From Tolypothrix sp. PCC 7910 (GTDB taxonomy: Bacteria > Cyanobacteriota > Cyanobacteriia > Cyanobacteriales > Nostocaceae), in NCBI RefSeq assembly GCF_011769525.1, contig NZ_CP050440.1, positions 7,860,001 to 7,924,000 on the forward strand: DNA of 64,000 nt, given 5' to 3'. A program made the position numbers and the translations under genes. Within the stretch, counting starts at the first letter, position 1. The number at the start of each line of letters is the position of its first letter. The notes beneath the pieces were generated by a model that did no database searches, was not told the DNA's origin, and was given only the letters and a program-made list of their open reading frames with translations. Shown here in pieces: positions 15,681-27,172 of the stretch.

Positions 15681-17015
15681 TCAGTAATCAGCACTCAGGA
15701 CTACTGATTGTAGTTTCCAATTCGCTAAATCAGCTAAAGAGCGATCGCGGTAACGTCCGTAACGCTCTTGTTTATTCTTAATTTTTACACCCAAGTCTGG
15801 GAAAATACCGAAGTTAGGCGGCATGGGTTGAAAGTGTTTGGGAGAGGCGGAACTGATAAACTCAAACAGCGCACCCATCATGGTTGTGGGTGGTAGAGTT
15901 AAAGTTTCTTTGCCCAAAGCCAATCTTGCGGCATTAATTCCCGCCAAGCAGCCACCCGCCGCCGCAGCGGTGTAGCCTTCAGTACCAATTAATTGCCCAG
16001 CTGCTAGTAAGGTGGGACGCTGTTTAAATTGCAGAGTGGGATGCATGAGTTGCGGCGCATTAATAAAGGTGTTGCGGTGCATCACTCCCAAACGCACAAA
16101 TTCAGCATTTTCTAAACCGGGAATTAATTTAAATACTCGCTTTTGCTCACCCCAACGCAGATTTGTTTGGAAGCCTACCATGTTCCAAAGTTGACCAGCT
16201 TTATCTTCTTGTCGCAACTGCACTACAGCGTAAGGACGTTCTCCGGTGCGGCTATCAGATAACCCCACTGGTTTGAGGGGGCCATAGCGCATCGTATCTT
16301 CCCCCCGTAAAGCTTGTTCTTCGATAGGGAGACAGGCTTCAAAGAATTTCGCTGTTTCGCGTTCAAAATCCTTCAATTCAGTTTGTTCAGCTTTGCGGAG
16401 TTCTTCCCAAAAATGCAGATATTGCTCTTTATTCATGGGACAGTTGAGATAAGCCGCTTCGCCTTTGTCATAGCGAGAAGCCATAAAAGCAATATCGCGG
16501 TTAATCGATTCTCCTACAACAATTGGGCTAGCAGCATCAAAAAAGCTGAGGTATTCCATCCCCGTTAACCGACGGATATCTTCTGCCAAATCTGGGCTAG
16601 TTAAAGGGCCAGTTGCCAAAACCACAATACCTTCAGGAATGGCAGGAATTTCACCCCGACGAAATTCAATTAAAGGATGGCGGGATAATGTTTGGGTTAA
16701 ATCTTGGCTAAATTGTCCTCTATCTACAGCCAATGCGCCGCCTGCGGGAACAGAGTGTTCATCAGCTTTGGCGATGACAATCGAATTTAGCTGCCGCAAT
16801 TCTTCATGTAATAATCCCGTAGCGCGATCGCTTGCCATTGCGCCAAAGGAATTACTACAAACTAATTCTGCAACATGTTCTGTATGATGGGCAGGACTAA
16901 AGCGATTGGGACGCATTTCATGCAGAATCACTGGCACACCAGCCTGGGCAATTTGCCAAGCTGCTTCTGTCCCAGCTAGTCCACCTCCAATTACTTGTAT
17001 CGGTTGTTGTTCCAT
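15681..17015 (-). CDS. trmFO: tRNA (uracil-54-C5)-methyltransferase, folate/FAD-dependent TrmFO
   Basis: The protein begins [20 protein letters not shown], an FAD-binding Rossmann motif. It also has [22 protein letters not shown] and the C-terminal [15 protein letters not shown] and NFGIFPDLG, all typical of TrmFO. The enzyme makes ribothymidine at position 54 of tRNAs using methylenetetrahydrofolate and FADH2. The ATG at 17015 (444 residues) is chosen: an in-frame upstream start at 17102 would add 29 residues of Ser/Pro-rich sequence (SPVPSPQSP) translated from an intergenic short tandem repeat. Length is normal for the family. Confidence 0.95.
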   Translation of the reverse strand: MEQQPIQVIGGGLAGTEAAWQIAQAGVPVILHEMRPNRFSPAHHTEHVAELVCSNSFGAMASDRATGLLHEELRQLNSIVIAKADEHSVPAGGALAVDRGQFSQDLTQTLSRHPLIEFRRGEIPAIPEGIVVLATGPLTSPDLAEDIRRLTGMEYLSFFDAASPIVVGESINRDIAFMASRYDKGEAAYLNCPMNKEQYLHFWEELRKAEQTELKDFERETAKFFEACLPIEEQALRGEDTMRYGPLKPVGLSDSRTGERPYAVVQLRQEDKAGQLWNMVGFQTNLRWGEQKRVFKLIPGLENAEFVRLGVMHRNTFINAPQLMHPTLQFKQRPTLLAAGQLIGTEGYTAAAAGGCLAGINAARLALGKETLTLPPTTMMGALFEFISSASPKHFQPMPPNFGIFPDLGVKIKNKQERYGRYRDRSLADLANWKLQSVVLSADY

Positions 17016-17153
17016 ATTTTGATTATAAGGGGATTGGGGACTAGGGACTGGGGACTGGGATGAGGGAGAGAAGGGAGAAAAGGGAAAAATTCCCATTACC
17101 AATTACCAATTACCCCATGCGCCATGCCCCATGCCCAATGCCCCATGCCCTAC

Positions 17154-18803
17154 TTAATTAGCTTTACCATTCTCTTGGAGTTGCTGCAATTGCACATCGT
17201 TGATCCAAATTGCCTGTTGAGGAACAGGAATGGCAATTCCGGCTTGGTCGAAGGCGATTTTGAGACGGCGGCGGTATTCTCGCGCTACATCCCATTGTTT
17301 CAGGGGTTGTGTTTTAATCCAAACACGAATAATTAAACCGCGATCGCCAAAGTTATCAACTCCTAAAACTTTTGGTGTTTCTACAATCTGATGTTTCCAT
17401 AGTGGATCTTCATCCATCTCTAAGGCAACAGTAGTAATTAATTTCAAAACTTCGTCAATATCCGCTTGGTAGTCTACGGGAATGGTTAAATCTGCCCTTG
17501 ACCAACGGCTAGAAAGATTGGCAACAATTTTAATTTCACTGTTGGGAATGGTGATTAAGCGTCCTTCGGAGTCGCGAACTTGGGTCATCCGCAAATTTAA
17601 ATTCTCTACTAAGCCGCCCACTGTGCCAACGTTAATCACATCACCTAAGGCGTATTGGTCTTCTAAAATAATCAAAAAGCCGTTAATCGCATCTTTGATC
17701 AGGTTTTGCGACGCTAGAGAAACGGCGACACCTACTAAACTAGCACCAGCTAATAAGGGCAGGATATCTATCCCCAAAGCGATTAGCCCTAACAAAAAGC
17801 CAACCGCCACACAGGTAATTGTGGCAATACTTTTAGTTACACCTGAAAAAGTAGAAACCCGTAGTTGCAACCGTTCAGAAGTTTCGGAGGCGAATAAAGC
17901 ACCACTGCTGATGAGAGTGGAGGTAAAACGGTCAATCAGCGCATAACTAAAACGAATCACTACGTAAGTTCCCAGTGCGACAATCCCCAATCTCAGAGGA
18001 ATTTGAGCAGCTGAGAGAATTCCTAACTGCAGAACTCTGGTGTAGGGAAATAGCCCCAAAATCATGAATGTACCGCCACCCCAAATTCCAGTTTGAGTTA
18101 GCTGAAATAGGCGTTTTTTAACTTCGTGTAAATGCCGATGTTGCTGTTGATTTAGTTGTGTGGTGATTGGTTGGGTTTGGCGAGAAGTTGGCATAGGCTG
18201 TTTGACAACATCTTTTTGAGAACGACGTTGCCAACGATATACACCCCAACTAGCAGCCATCATTGCTAGGGCGATCGCAGCTGCTATTTTCCCTTGGTCA
18301 ATTAAAAATTGCGTGTTTCGTTCTTGTTTTGCCCTTTGTAAGGCTTCTTGTAATGTATCTACTATTTGATTGGCTGAAAGTGTGGCATCTTCCTCACGCA
18401 GTCTGGCGTCTTCGGAAGTGACGGTCATCAGGTATTGACCGTTGATAGTAATTACAGGTGCTTCGTTGACTTTTTCTACCTGAACATTGACTGATTGTGC
18501 AGATGAACGCAGGTAATTTTGGCTAATTTCATCCAAGTTTTGTTGAATATTTTGCGATCGCTCTGGGAAATTGATTCTGGTTGCTGCTATTTGGAACAAC
18601 CTGCGACCGTCTAAATAGATCCAGCCTGTGACTATTCTATTATCTGAATCTTTACTTACACTACTAGGAGTTGGCAAGCTAGGTAAAAAGGGAATTTGGG
18701 CTGTAGCTTTGGGTACAGAGACAACGGCGATCGCCATTGAACTCATTAGCGCCAAAAATTGAAAGCGCACTCCAACACCTCCTTGCTTAACATCTTTTAT
18801 CAA
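17154..18803 (-). CDS. MscS-family mechanosensitive ion channel
   Basis: The 549-residue protein has an N-terminal signal-like segment (FLALMSSMAIAVVSVPKATA), a periplasmic region to about residue 165, and several membrane helices. The pore-lining helix region (GIDILPLLAGASLVGVAVSLASQNLIKDAINGF, about 325-360) follows. After it come the beta domain (GDVINVGTVGGLVENLNLRMTQVRD) and the alpha-beta C-terminal domain, with IPNSEI typical of MscS. Such channels release solutes on hypo-osmotic shock. It lies upstream of trmFO on the same strand, separated by 138 bases of short tandem repeats. Confidence 0.9.
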   Translation of the reverse strand: MIKDVKQGGVGVRFQFLALMSSMAIAVVSVPKATAQIPFLPSLPTPSSVSKDSDNRIVTGWIYLDGRRLFQIAATRINFPERSQNIQQNLDEISQNYLRSSAQSVNVQVEKVNEAPVITINGQYLMTVTSEDARLREEDATLSANQIVDTLQEALQRAKQERNTQFLIDQGKIAAAIALAMMAASWGVYRWQRRSQKDVVKQPMPTSRQTQPITTQLNQQQHRHLHEVKKRLFQLTQTGIWGGGTFMILGLFPYTRVLQLGILSAAQIPLRLGIVALGTYVVIRFSYALIDRFTSTLISSGALFASETSERLQLRVSTFSGVTKSIATITCVAVGFLLGLIALGIDILPLLAGASLVGVAVSLASQNLIKDAINGFLIILEDQYALGDVINVGTVGGLVENLNLRMTQVRDSEGRLITIPNSEIKIVANLSSRWSRADLTIPVDYQADIDEVLKLITTVALEMDEDPLWKHQIVETPKVLGVDNFGDRGLIIRVWIKTQPLKQWDVAREYRRRLKIAFDQAGIAIPVPQQAIWINDVQLQQLQENGKAN

Positions 18804-20524
<1,721 letters not shown>

Positions 20525-20528
20525 AGCA

Positions 20529-20548
20529 CACCCTCAAATTTAAGGGTG
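20529..20548 (+). terminator. Candidate ahcY terminator hairpin
   Basis: CACCCT (20529-20534) and AGGGTG (20543-20548) flank an AT core that is itself nearly self-complementary, 5 bases after the ahcY stop. No long T-run follows, so it is only a candidate. Confidence 0.45.
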
Positions 20549-20892
20549 ATTAGCATAACTTAGGTTTGTTGTGGGATGGGCAATTGCCTATCCCATTTTT
20601 ACGAGAAGTGAAGCGCCAAAATTCTTAATAGAGAAATTGCGATCGCGCAGATACCATCAACTCAAATGCGAGATAGATAAGGCTATGAAACTTGTTTCCT
20701 CGGGACTGCCTCCTGCCTCCTGCCTTCTTAAAAAATGCGATCGCGGCTGCAACTTGACAAAAAAGCTGATAAATTTATGATTTTACGAAGATGCAGCTAA
20801 CGCGTATTCAATATTTCACGTCAAAATCATAGAAGAGAGTTAGCATTGCAGGTCACTACCATTAGCTACTGGCAACAAATACCCAAGTAATC
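20549..20892. other. Intergenic region without a credible gene
   Basis: This 344-base stretch contains short tandem CCTCCTGCCT-type sequence around 20709-20728 and two GCGATCGC-type sites. A 69-codon open frame here has low-complexity composition and was not accepted as a gene. Confidence 0.4.
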
Positions 20893-21231
20893 ATGACCAA
20901 ACCTATTTCTGAGAATTTTGATGAATCCCACTACCAGCCTGAACCACCAGAACAGTTTTTTCCTGCTCAACATCTCAAAGTCTACCAAACAAGCCCTACA
21001 GAGCAACTATTAATTTGTGAATGTCAGAAATGCCAAGCACCACTGTCTATTGAAGTGGTTTTTATGACACCACAAAACTCAAAGCCTCGTCCCAAAGGTA
21101 AAACCGACAGCAAACCAGATAATAGAGCACAATGCCCTAATTGTGGACAAGTTCCCATTTATTTAGAGAGTTGTATTGTCAAATCAGTCAATCAATTACC
21201 AACTTCACCTTGGCAAAATAGTGAAAGTTAG
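20893..21231 (+). CDS. Small zinc-ribbon-like protein of unknown function
   Basis: The 112-residue product carries two cysteine pairs, CECQKC near residues 43-48 and CPNCG near 86-90, spaced as in a zinc ribbon. Between them is a basic, Pro/Lys-rich stretch (NSKPRPKGKTDSK). No specific family was recognised. It stands alone between ahcY and the convergent mgtC-like gene. Confidence 0.65.
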   Translation: MTKPISENFDESHYQPEPPEQFFPAQHLKVYQTSPTEQLLICECQKCQAPLSIEVVFMTPQNSKPRPKGKTDSKPDNRAQCPNCGQVPIYLESCIVKSVNQLPTSPWQNSES

Positions 21232-21313
21232 ATGTCAGCAGCGAAAGATTTCCATGAATGAGTCAAAAATCAAAATTTTTTGCATAAATCAATTTTCATG
21301 CTGTAACTAAATG

Positions 21314-21907
21314 TTAATCATCATCATCATTTTCTTCAGTGGTGATTAACTCCTGACTTTTGCTCTTTTTATTTTGACTACCCAGGCTAACGAATGAGCG
21401 ATTGAGCTTTTTCACTCCACTCAGCGTAATCAGCGTTAGCAACCCTCCTAATAATCCCATTTGCCATAAACCACAGCCAATTGCTGCACCCAATCCTGCC
21501 GAAGTCCAAACACAGGCGGCTGTGGTTAAGCCTCGGACTTTTGGCACATTCGATTTTCTAGGAGATTCTTGCAGAATTAATCCAGCACCAAGAAATCCTA
21601 CACCTGTGGCTACACCCTGAATTGTGCGACTTAATGCATTGGTAGCTGCATAAGGGCTGTCACCTTCAGCTTGTAACGGGATCATCACAAATAATGCTGC
21701 ACCCATACTTACTAACATAAAAGTTCTCATGCCAGCAGGTCTACCTCCTTGCTGACGGTTAAAGCCAATCATGCAGCCTACGAGCAGCGCCATCGCCAGT
21801 CTAAATGCTATGTGTGGCCAATCATTGGCACTAATAAACATTGATCCCATTGATCTATCACTCCTAACAATAGAAGGGAATTTTGTGCCTCTTATCAGTA
21901 GGCTCAA
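21314..21907 (-). CDS. MgtC/SapB-family membrane protein
   Basis: The product (up to 197 residues) has the MgtC family motifs RLAMALLVGCMIGFNRQQ, GRPAGMRTFMLVSMGAALF, GVATGVGFLGAGLIL and VRGLTTAACVWTSAGLGAA, with four to five membrane helices. It ends in an acidic tail (TTEENDDDD). MgtC proteins are tied to magnesium homeostasis and regulation of P-type ATPases. Translation may begin at the internal ATG at 21850 (MGSMFISANDW), giving 178 residues; the longer form has 19 polar residues in front. No regulatory partner adjoins it. Confidence 0.88.
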   Translation of the reverse strand: MSLLIRGTKFPSIVRSDRSMGSMFISANDWPHIAFRLAMALLVGCMIGFNRQQGGRPAGMRTFMLVSMGAALFVMIPLQAEGDSPYAATNALSRTIQGVATGVGFLGAGLILQESPRKSNVPKVRGLTTAACVWTSAGLGAAIGCGLWQMGLLGGLLTLITLSGVKKLNRSFVSLGSQNKKSKSQELITTEENDDDD

Positions 21908-22261
21908 GGCTCAACAAAGTTTTCCGTAAAACTTGAGTTTTTAAATTGTAATTAGTTTAACAACATAAAATCAATAAAGTTACCGTATTTATGTAAATAA
22001 ATTACCACTTGAGGTTGAAAAAGCTGGGAGTATGCAGTGGTTAAGGCAGAATTATTACCACAAGTCGCTAAAAAACTCTTGCTTGTGAGGATTTGATAAC
22101 TCTCATCTGTAATATTAGGACTCATATTTAATTTTTGAAATTGCGTGCGTAAGGTGCGTTAGCGATAGCGCAAAGCACCTCTGAGCACTAATAAATATGT
22201 GTAGGGCTGGCAATGCCAAACCTACACATATTACATTTCAATGCTGACTAATTTTTATTTT
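21908..22261. other. Intergenic region with a GTGCGTTAGCG repeat
   Basis: A 354-base AT-rich spacer. Around 22148-22182 is GGTGCGTTAGCGATAGCGC...GCACCT, one of a family of dispersed hairpins in this window (others near 37749, 40692 and 49911). No gene was recognised. Confidence 0.4.
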
Positions 22262-23230
22262 TTAATTTTGAGGATTTTTAGTTCGCTCCAAGCTTAATTT
22301 ATCACCAGCATGTGCTATTTGTGCTATCCGAAATTGTTCGCCTACAAATGTTAAAGAGTCTGCTAAGTGTTCGCGCCAGTATTCCCAAGTATGACTGCCA
22401 GGAAATTGATGAAATATATTATAAATTTTTAGTTGGTTGAGAACATGAGAAAACTGTTTACCCTCATCTAATTCTTCTGTATCTGATGTCCCTGAATCTA
22501 AATAAATTCTCAGCCTTTTCTGCGCTTGTAGAGGAACATTTTTTATATATATGATAGGGCTATTTTGTGGGCCACTCTTATCCTTAAAGTAACCGCTATG
22601 ACTAAATAAAATTGAGAAACGAGATAAGTTATGCAATCCGACATTAACTGCGCCCCATCCACCAGATGAGAGTCCACCCATAGCCCAAAAATCAGGATTA
22701 GGTAGCGTGCGGTAGCGGGTTTTTACCACTGTTACCAGTTCATTTCCTACTGCTGTAGACACATTACCTTGAGGCCCATCAATATATTGAGGATCCCAAT
22801 AAGGGCTGGTACCACGTTTGTCATTACCATCAGGAGTAATAATAATACTAGGCGGTAACTTATTAGTGGCATAAAGTTTTTGTAATGTCTTAATAGCCTG
22901 TCCTTTTTTCTGATCAAACCAGGAATTAGGATCACCGTGTCCACCATGAAGCAGAAAAATTACGGGATAGCGTTGTTGGGTATGTTGCTCATAACCAGGA
23001 GGTAAAGAAACTCCATAGGTGCGATTACCTCCCATCACTTTGCTATCGTATGTTTCTAATTTGTAAGTGAGAGGTTTAGCTAATTCATCAGTATTGGGCT
23101 GTGGTGGTAGGATAGAAAAATTTGGCTGTGATGCTTGAGGTGGTTGTGTTGCTACGCCTTGAGAGTTACGACAGCCGATCAGCGTCAGTAGCGAAACTAG
23201 GAATAAAATTTGAGAAGCTTTGTAGTTCAT
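22262..23230 (-). CDS. Esterase-family lipoprotein (enterochelin esterase / esterase D-like alpha/beta hydrolase)
   Basis: The 322-residue protein starts with a lipoprotein signal (ILFLVSLLTLIGC) whose lipobox cysteine is residue 20. The hydrolase part shows the oxyanion region (FLLHGGHGDPNSWF), the nucleophile elbow GGLSSGGWGA (Ser in GLSSG) and a C-terminal SHTWEYWREHL histidine. This is the pattern of the PF00756 esterases that act on small ester or siderophore substrates. Its substrate is unknown. It is a single gene flanked by AT-rich spacers. Confidence 0.85.
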   Translation of the reverse strand: MNYKASQILFLVSLLTLIGCRNSQGVATQPPQASQPNFSILPPQPNTDELAKPLTYKLETYDSKVMGGNRTYGVSLPPGYEQHTQQRYPVIFLLHGGHGDPNSWFDQKKGQAIKTLQKLYATNKLPPSIIITPDGNDKRGTSPYWDPQYIDGPQGNVSTAVGNELVTVVKTRYRTLPNPDFWAMGGLSSGGWGAVNVGLHNLSRFSILFSHSGYFKDKSGPQNSPIIYIKNVPLQAQKRLRIYLDSGTSDTEELDEGKQFSHVLNQLKIYNIFHQFPGSHTWEYWREHLADSLTFVGEQFRIAQIAHAGDKLSLERTKNPQN

Positions 23231-23650
23231 TATGGTATTAATTAATCAGCTAGCTAATATACAGATAAAATGAAAATAATTAGCTGAATTGATTGCTATC
23301 AATTAACTATGGTTATACATTTTATTGGATATTAATTTACAATGATTTATCTAAGTTATAACTTAGAAATAAAGCTGAATTATGCTTGAGACCTTTAGAT
23401 AATCCAGTTTTCGATTTCTCGAAATTTTATTACTAAAAAATCTCAGCAGCTTGACAAATCATCATCTAAGTAAGAGAGCTTAGGCTAAAGATATGTAGAT
23501 TTTGTGTCAATTTCATGGCAGTAATCAATCAACCTAGTTGACTTGTAGTTACGCTTTGATACATTTCTCACAAAATGGGTAACACATCGTTTACGATGCA
23601 ATTATTTTGCGCTAGCACAATACAATACAAAATAATTTTGGTCTGGTTCA
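23231..23650. other. Divergent intergenic region, AT-rich
   Basis: These 420 bases between the esterase and the cyclase gene are AT-rich and contain no recognised gene or repeat. They presumably contain both promoters. The segment ACGATGCAATTATTTTGCGC (23593-23612) precedes the cyclase start, without a clear operator. Confidence 0.35.
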
Positions 23651-25879
23651 ATGTGGACAAAGCTGAGACAGGTGCTTTGGCAATGGCGTAGCTTATTGAT
23701 TATTACCCCTAGTGTTACTGGATTGATTATCTTACTACGCTTTTCTGGTTTACTGCAGTTCTTGGAGTGGGCAACATTCGATCAATATATGCGTTTACGC
23801 CCGCAAGAACCAAGTGACGATCGCATTGCGATTGTTGGTATTGATGAAGCAGATTTACACAATCTAATTGGACAAGACTATTTACCAGATCAGCTTTTGG
23901 CTCAGTTACTCGTGAAATTGCAAGCGAGAAAGCCGAGAGTTATTGGTCTGGATATTTATCGCGATTTACCTGTAGACCCAGGACACGCAGATTTAGCTAA
24001 GGTTTATCAAAGTTATCACAATATAATTGGTATCCAACAAGTAATTGGTGCAGGTGTTCCACCTTCGCCTTTGTTGAAAGCTAAGGGACAAATAGGCGCT
24101 AATGGTTTACTGATTGATCCAGACGCGAAAGTGAGACGTGGGTTTTTGTCGATTAGCGATCGCCAAGGGAAAAAGATTTGGAGCTTTGGAATGCTGCTGG
24201 CTTTACGATATTTGCAGCCAGAAGGAATCAATCCGCCAGAAATTGATGCACCTATATATCGCCTAGGAAAAACTAAATTTAATGCTTTTGCTGCAAATGA
24301 TGGTGGTTATGTAGGCGCTGATGCCAAAAGATATCAGATTTTATTAAACTATCGTGGGCCGAAACATTCCTTTGAATCGGTTTCGATGTCAGATATTTTA
24401 CTAAATCGCTTACCTCCTGATTGGGGACGCGATCGCATTATCTTAATTGGCAATGTGGGCGAAATTTTTGAAGATTTCGTCTTTTCTCCCTTTAATAGTA
24501 GTTTTCCTCTCGGCATCGAACGCACACCCCGAGTAGAAATCCACGCAAATCAAATTAGCCAAATTCTGAGCAGTGTACTTGATCAGCGTCCTTTAATTAA
24601 AACTTGGGCGGAACCATTAGAATGTTTGTGGATTTTATTCTGGTCTGGATTAGGTGCTACCCTAATTTGGCAATTACGATACACAGGTGGAGTGAGTAAA
24701 GTCTCACTTGCTCAAGTACTAGCTCCCGCGATCGCCGCAGGTGGGTTGGTAGGTTTTTCTTATAGTGCTTTTTTAGCAGGCTGGTGGATACCAGTGATAC
24801 CGCCATTATTAGCTTTAGCCGGAAGTGCGATCGCAGTTACGGGTTATTTAGCTCGCACGGCTGGTTCTATACGTAAAACTTTTGGCCGTTACTTAACTGA
24901 TGAAGTAGTGGCTAATTTACTAGAAAATCCTCAAGGGCTGAAGCTAGGGGGTGAACGACGTAATATTACTATTCTTACATCAGATATTCGCGGCTTTACA
25001 GCTATATCCGAGCGCTTACCAGCTGAAGAAGTAATTCAAATCATCAATCTCTACTTGGGATACATGGCTGATGTCATCACCCAGTACCAAGGAACCATTG
25101 ATGAGTTCATGGGGGATGGGATTTTAGTGCTGTTTGGCGCTCCTACCCATCGAGAAGACGACGCAACCAGAGCGATCGCTTGTGCGGTAAGAATGCAATT
25201 AGCGATGCAATCTGTCAATGAAACCATGAAACAACGAGGATTGCCTAATTTAGAAATGGGGATTGGGATTAATACTGGTGAAGTCGTTGTTGGTAATATT
25301 GGCTCTGAAAAACGTAGCAAATATGGAATTGTTGGCGATCAAGTTAACCTCACATATCGCATTGAATCCTACAGTATTGGCGGTCAAATTTTAATTTCTG
25401 AATCCACCTTCAAAGAAGTAGATAAAATAGTGAGAATTGATGGACAAAAACAAGTCCAACCCAAAGGTGTACAGCAGCCTATCACAATTTATGAAATTGG
25501 CGGTATTGCTGGACAATATAATCTTTATCTGTCTAAAGAAGAAGAAGTATTTTTGAATTTACCTGAAGCCATTCTCCTACAATATACAGTTTTAGATGGC
25601 AAACATCTTGATGGTTCTATCATGCAGGGAACGTTGAACAAGCTTTCATTGAAGGGTGCAGAAATCTATATTTTTCCCGATGAAGTTTCTAGAGTCTTAG
25701 CACCTCTCACAAATATCAAACTAAACCTACAAATGCCTAATACTGAAGTATTCAGTGCAGATGTTTATGCCAAAGTTCTAGACCAAGGGACAGATAATAG
25801 TTTTTATATTCGCTTTACCAATAAACCCCCAGAAGTTGAGCAGCAGTTAAGCGCAATCTACAAAAATTTGCATAATTAA
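23651..25879 (+). CDS. CHASE2-class III nucleotide cyclase-PilZ protein
   Basis: The 742-residue protein has an N-terminal membrane helix, an extracellular CHASE2 sensor (about residues 30-330, with IGLDIYRDLPVDPG and DRIILIGNVGE) and three membrane helices (about 325-410). A class III cyclase domain (about 430-610) and a C-terminal PilZ-like domain (GTLNKLSLKGAEIYIF onward, about 655-740) follow. Metal-binding aspartates are in TSDIRGFT and EFMGDG. The purine-selecting positions are Glu485 and Gly559 rather than the Lys and Asp/Thr usual in adenylate cyclases, so GTP may be the substrate. PilZ domains commonly bind cyclic di-GMP, suggesting cross-talk between second messengers. It is monocistronic. 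Confidence 0.9.
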   Translation: MWTKLRQVLWQWRSLLIITPSVTGLIILLRFSGLLQFLEWATFDQYMRLRPQEPSDDRIAIVGIDEADLHNLIGQDYLPDQLLAQLLVKLQARKPRVIGLDIYRDLPVDPGHADLAKVYQSYHNIIGIQQVIGAGVPPSPLLKAKGQIGANGLLIDPDAKVRRGFLSISDRQGKKIWSFGMLLALRYLQPEGINPPEIDAPIYRLGKTKFNAFAANDGGYVGADAKRYQILLNYRGPKHSFESVSMSDILLNRLPPDWGRDRIILIGNVGEIFEDFVFSPFNSSFPLGIERTPRVEIHANQISQILSSVLDQRPLIKTWAEPLECLWILFWSGLGATLIWQLRYTGGVSKVSLAQVLAPAIAAGGLVGFSYSAFLAGWWIPVIPPLLALAGSAIAVTGYLARTAGSIRKTFGRYLTDEVVANLLENPQGLKLGGERRNITILTSDIRGFTAISERLPAEEVIQIINLYLGYMADVITQYQGTIDEFMGDGILVLFGAPTHREDDATRAIACAVRMQLAMQSVNETMKQRGLPNLEMGIGINTGEVVVGNIGSEKRSKYGIVGDQVNLTYRIESYSIGGQILISESTFKEVDKIVRIDGQKQVQPKGVQQPITIYEIGGIAGQYNLYLSKEEEVFLNLPEAILLQYTVLDGKHLDGSIMQGTLNKLSLKGAEIYIFPDEVSRVLAPLTNIKLNLQMPNTEVFSADVYAKVLDQGTDNSFYIRFTNKPPEVEQQLSAIYKNLHN

Positions 25880-25958
25880 TCATATCTTTTAAATTTTAAA
25901 TCCTCATATTAATTTCACAATAATATTATATATGGGTAGGGACAAGGCACTCCCCACA

Positions 25959-26157
25959 GGTGTCAACTTAACGTGAAGCCTTTGTCCTGCAAGGAACTTC
26001 AGTTCCTTGCAGGACAAAGGCTAAGTCATCTGAAGATGACTAAATATCGCCAGAATTTTGAGTCTACTTCAGTAGACTTGAGCTATTAGCCTGAGAATTA
26101 ATTCTCAGGCGGATGAAGAGGACTACACTGAAGCTAGTTCTAGCTTAAGTTGACACC
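25959..26157. repeat. Hairpin-rich MITE-like element with 13-bp terminal inverted repeats
   Basis: The 199-bp element begins GGTGTCAACTTAA and ends TTAAGTTGACACC, a perfect 13-bp inverted pair. Inside is a chain of small palindromes: CAAGGAACTTCAGTTCCTTG, GTCATCTGAAGATGAC, AGTCTACTTCAGTAGACT, CCTGAGAATTAATTCTCAGG and AAGCTAGTTCTAGCTT. There is no coding capacity. A related copy lies at 52711-53065 and fragments occur at 56016-56070. Confidence 0.75.
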
Positions 26158-26342
26158 AATGGGCACTCCCATGCCCCTACAATCTGTCGCATTCTTTTTT
26201 TAAATTGGTAGAATTGTAGAGGTACAAAATCTTGAGTCTCTACCGTTGTTTAAATTAAACATTTAACCAGAAAGCGATAAGTAGTATTGTTTGAATCCAA
26301 AATTGGTATGACGTTAATGCAACATTACCCTTAATTATAATA

Positions 26343-26371
26343 AAGCTCCTCAATGTTTCTCTGAGGAGCTT
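26343..26371. terminator. Bidirectional hairpin between convergent genes
   Basis: AAGCTCCTCA (26343-26352) and TGAGGAGCTT (26362-26371) form a perfect 10-bp stem with a 9-base loop between the converging cyclase and stress-protein genes. A T-run is lacking on either side. Confidence 0.5.
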
Positions 26372-26569
26372 CGCCATATTAAAACAGCTAATGACTAAAA
26401 ATAATATAAATCTACTAGATAATAGAATCTTCTGCCCAAAGCAATGCAGTTCTATTAAGTAAATTTGTATTCTAAATTACAAGAGCTTTTAATATAGTTT
26501 AAGTGGTGGCGTGGCGTATGATATCAACAGATGTATTGAAACCTCTGTTAATATCATCAAGCCCACTTT

Positions 26570-27130
26570 CTATGCATTTTGAGTTTGGGGAGCATTATAA
26601 ATACCCCAATATTCAATGCCTTGACCGCGTAATATTGGTTCAGTGCGATTAATTTCTGCTTCTGTGCCATCAAGTATCAGCAGATAATAGCTTTGTTGCA
26701 AGCGATCGCTATAAACTCTCGCGCGTTCTTCTGGGATACCTAAATCACCGAGTGCTTTCACCAAATCCTGATTTGCGGCTGCACCCACAGCAACACCAGC
26801 CACACTACTAACTAAGGCGACACCCACAGAACCAGCGGCTAACACAGCACCTAAACCAGGCAGTGCTAAACTACTCAAACCAACTAACACACTACCCCAA
26901 GTAGTTGCTGTCAGTGTATCTGCTACTGGTTCTGTAGCATTTACATCTTGGTCACCGATGCGATCGCTTAATTGCGCTCCACCTACTTGTTTGCCTTTTT
27001 CTACATCTTTACCAATGATAGAAACTCTCTCCATTGGAAAGCTAGCAGCTTTCAATTCATTAATTGCCTGTTCTACTTTCTGAGAATTGGCAAATACTCC
27101 TAATGCGTGTGTAGAGTCTTTAGTTAACAT
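26570..27130 (-). CDS. General stress protein (YflT/17M-like) with glycine/alanine-rich membrane-like core
   Basis: The 186-residue protein starts ALGVFANSQKVEQAINELKA and has FPMERVSIIGKDVE, the pattern of the general stress protein 17M / YflT family. Its centre is a hydrophobic Gly/Ala-rich hairpin (GLSSLALPGLGAVLAAGSVGVALVSSVAGVAVGAAA). The end is LDGTEAEINRTEPILRGQGI. The biochemical role of the family is not established. It is 42 bases downstream of crtO on the same strand and may be cotranscribed with it. Confidence 0.8.
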   Translation of the reverse strand: MLTKDSTHALGVFANSQKVEQAINELKAASFPMERVSIIGKDVEKGKQVGGAQLSDRIGDQDVNATEPVADTLTATTWGSVLVGLSSLALPGLGAVLAAGSVGVALVSSVAGVAVGAAANQDLVKALGDLGIPEERARVYSDRLQQSYYLLILDGTEAEINRTEPILRGQGIEYWGIYNAPQTQNA

Positions 27131-27172
27131 ATTTTCCTCAGGTGAATTTGAATTTTAAATTTTGAATTACTA

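Larger units (their letters stand above)
25880..26569. other. Intergenic region with nested repeats and a terminator hairpin
   Basis: This 690-base spacer between convergent genes holds a hairpin-rich MITE-like element (25959-26157), a second dispersed repeat flanking it (about 26165-26210), and a strong hairpin at 26343-26371. No protein gene was recognised. Confidence 0.6.

Noticed and set aside
17013-17102. 29-residue N-terminal extension of TrmFO
   Set aside because: The residues are translated from a GGGGACTGGGGACTGGG-type intergenic repeat; the family starts at the later ATG.
20571-20780. 69-codon open frame after ahcY
   Set aside because: Its composition follows short tandem repeats; no motif or start signal.
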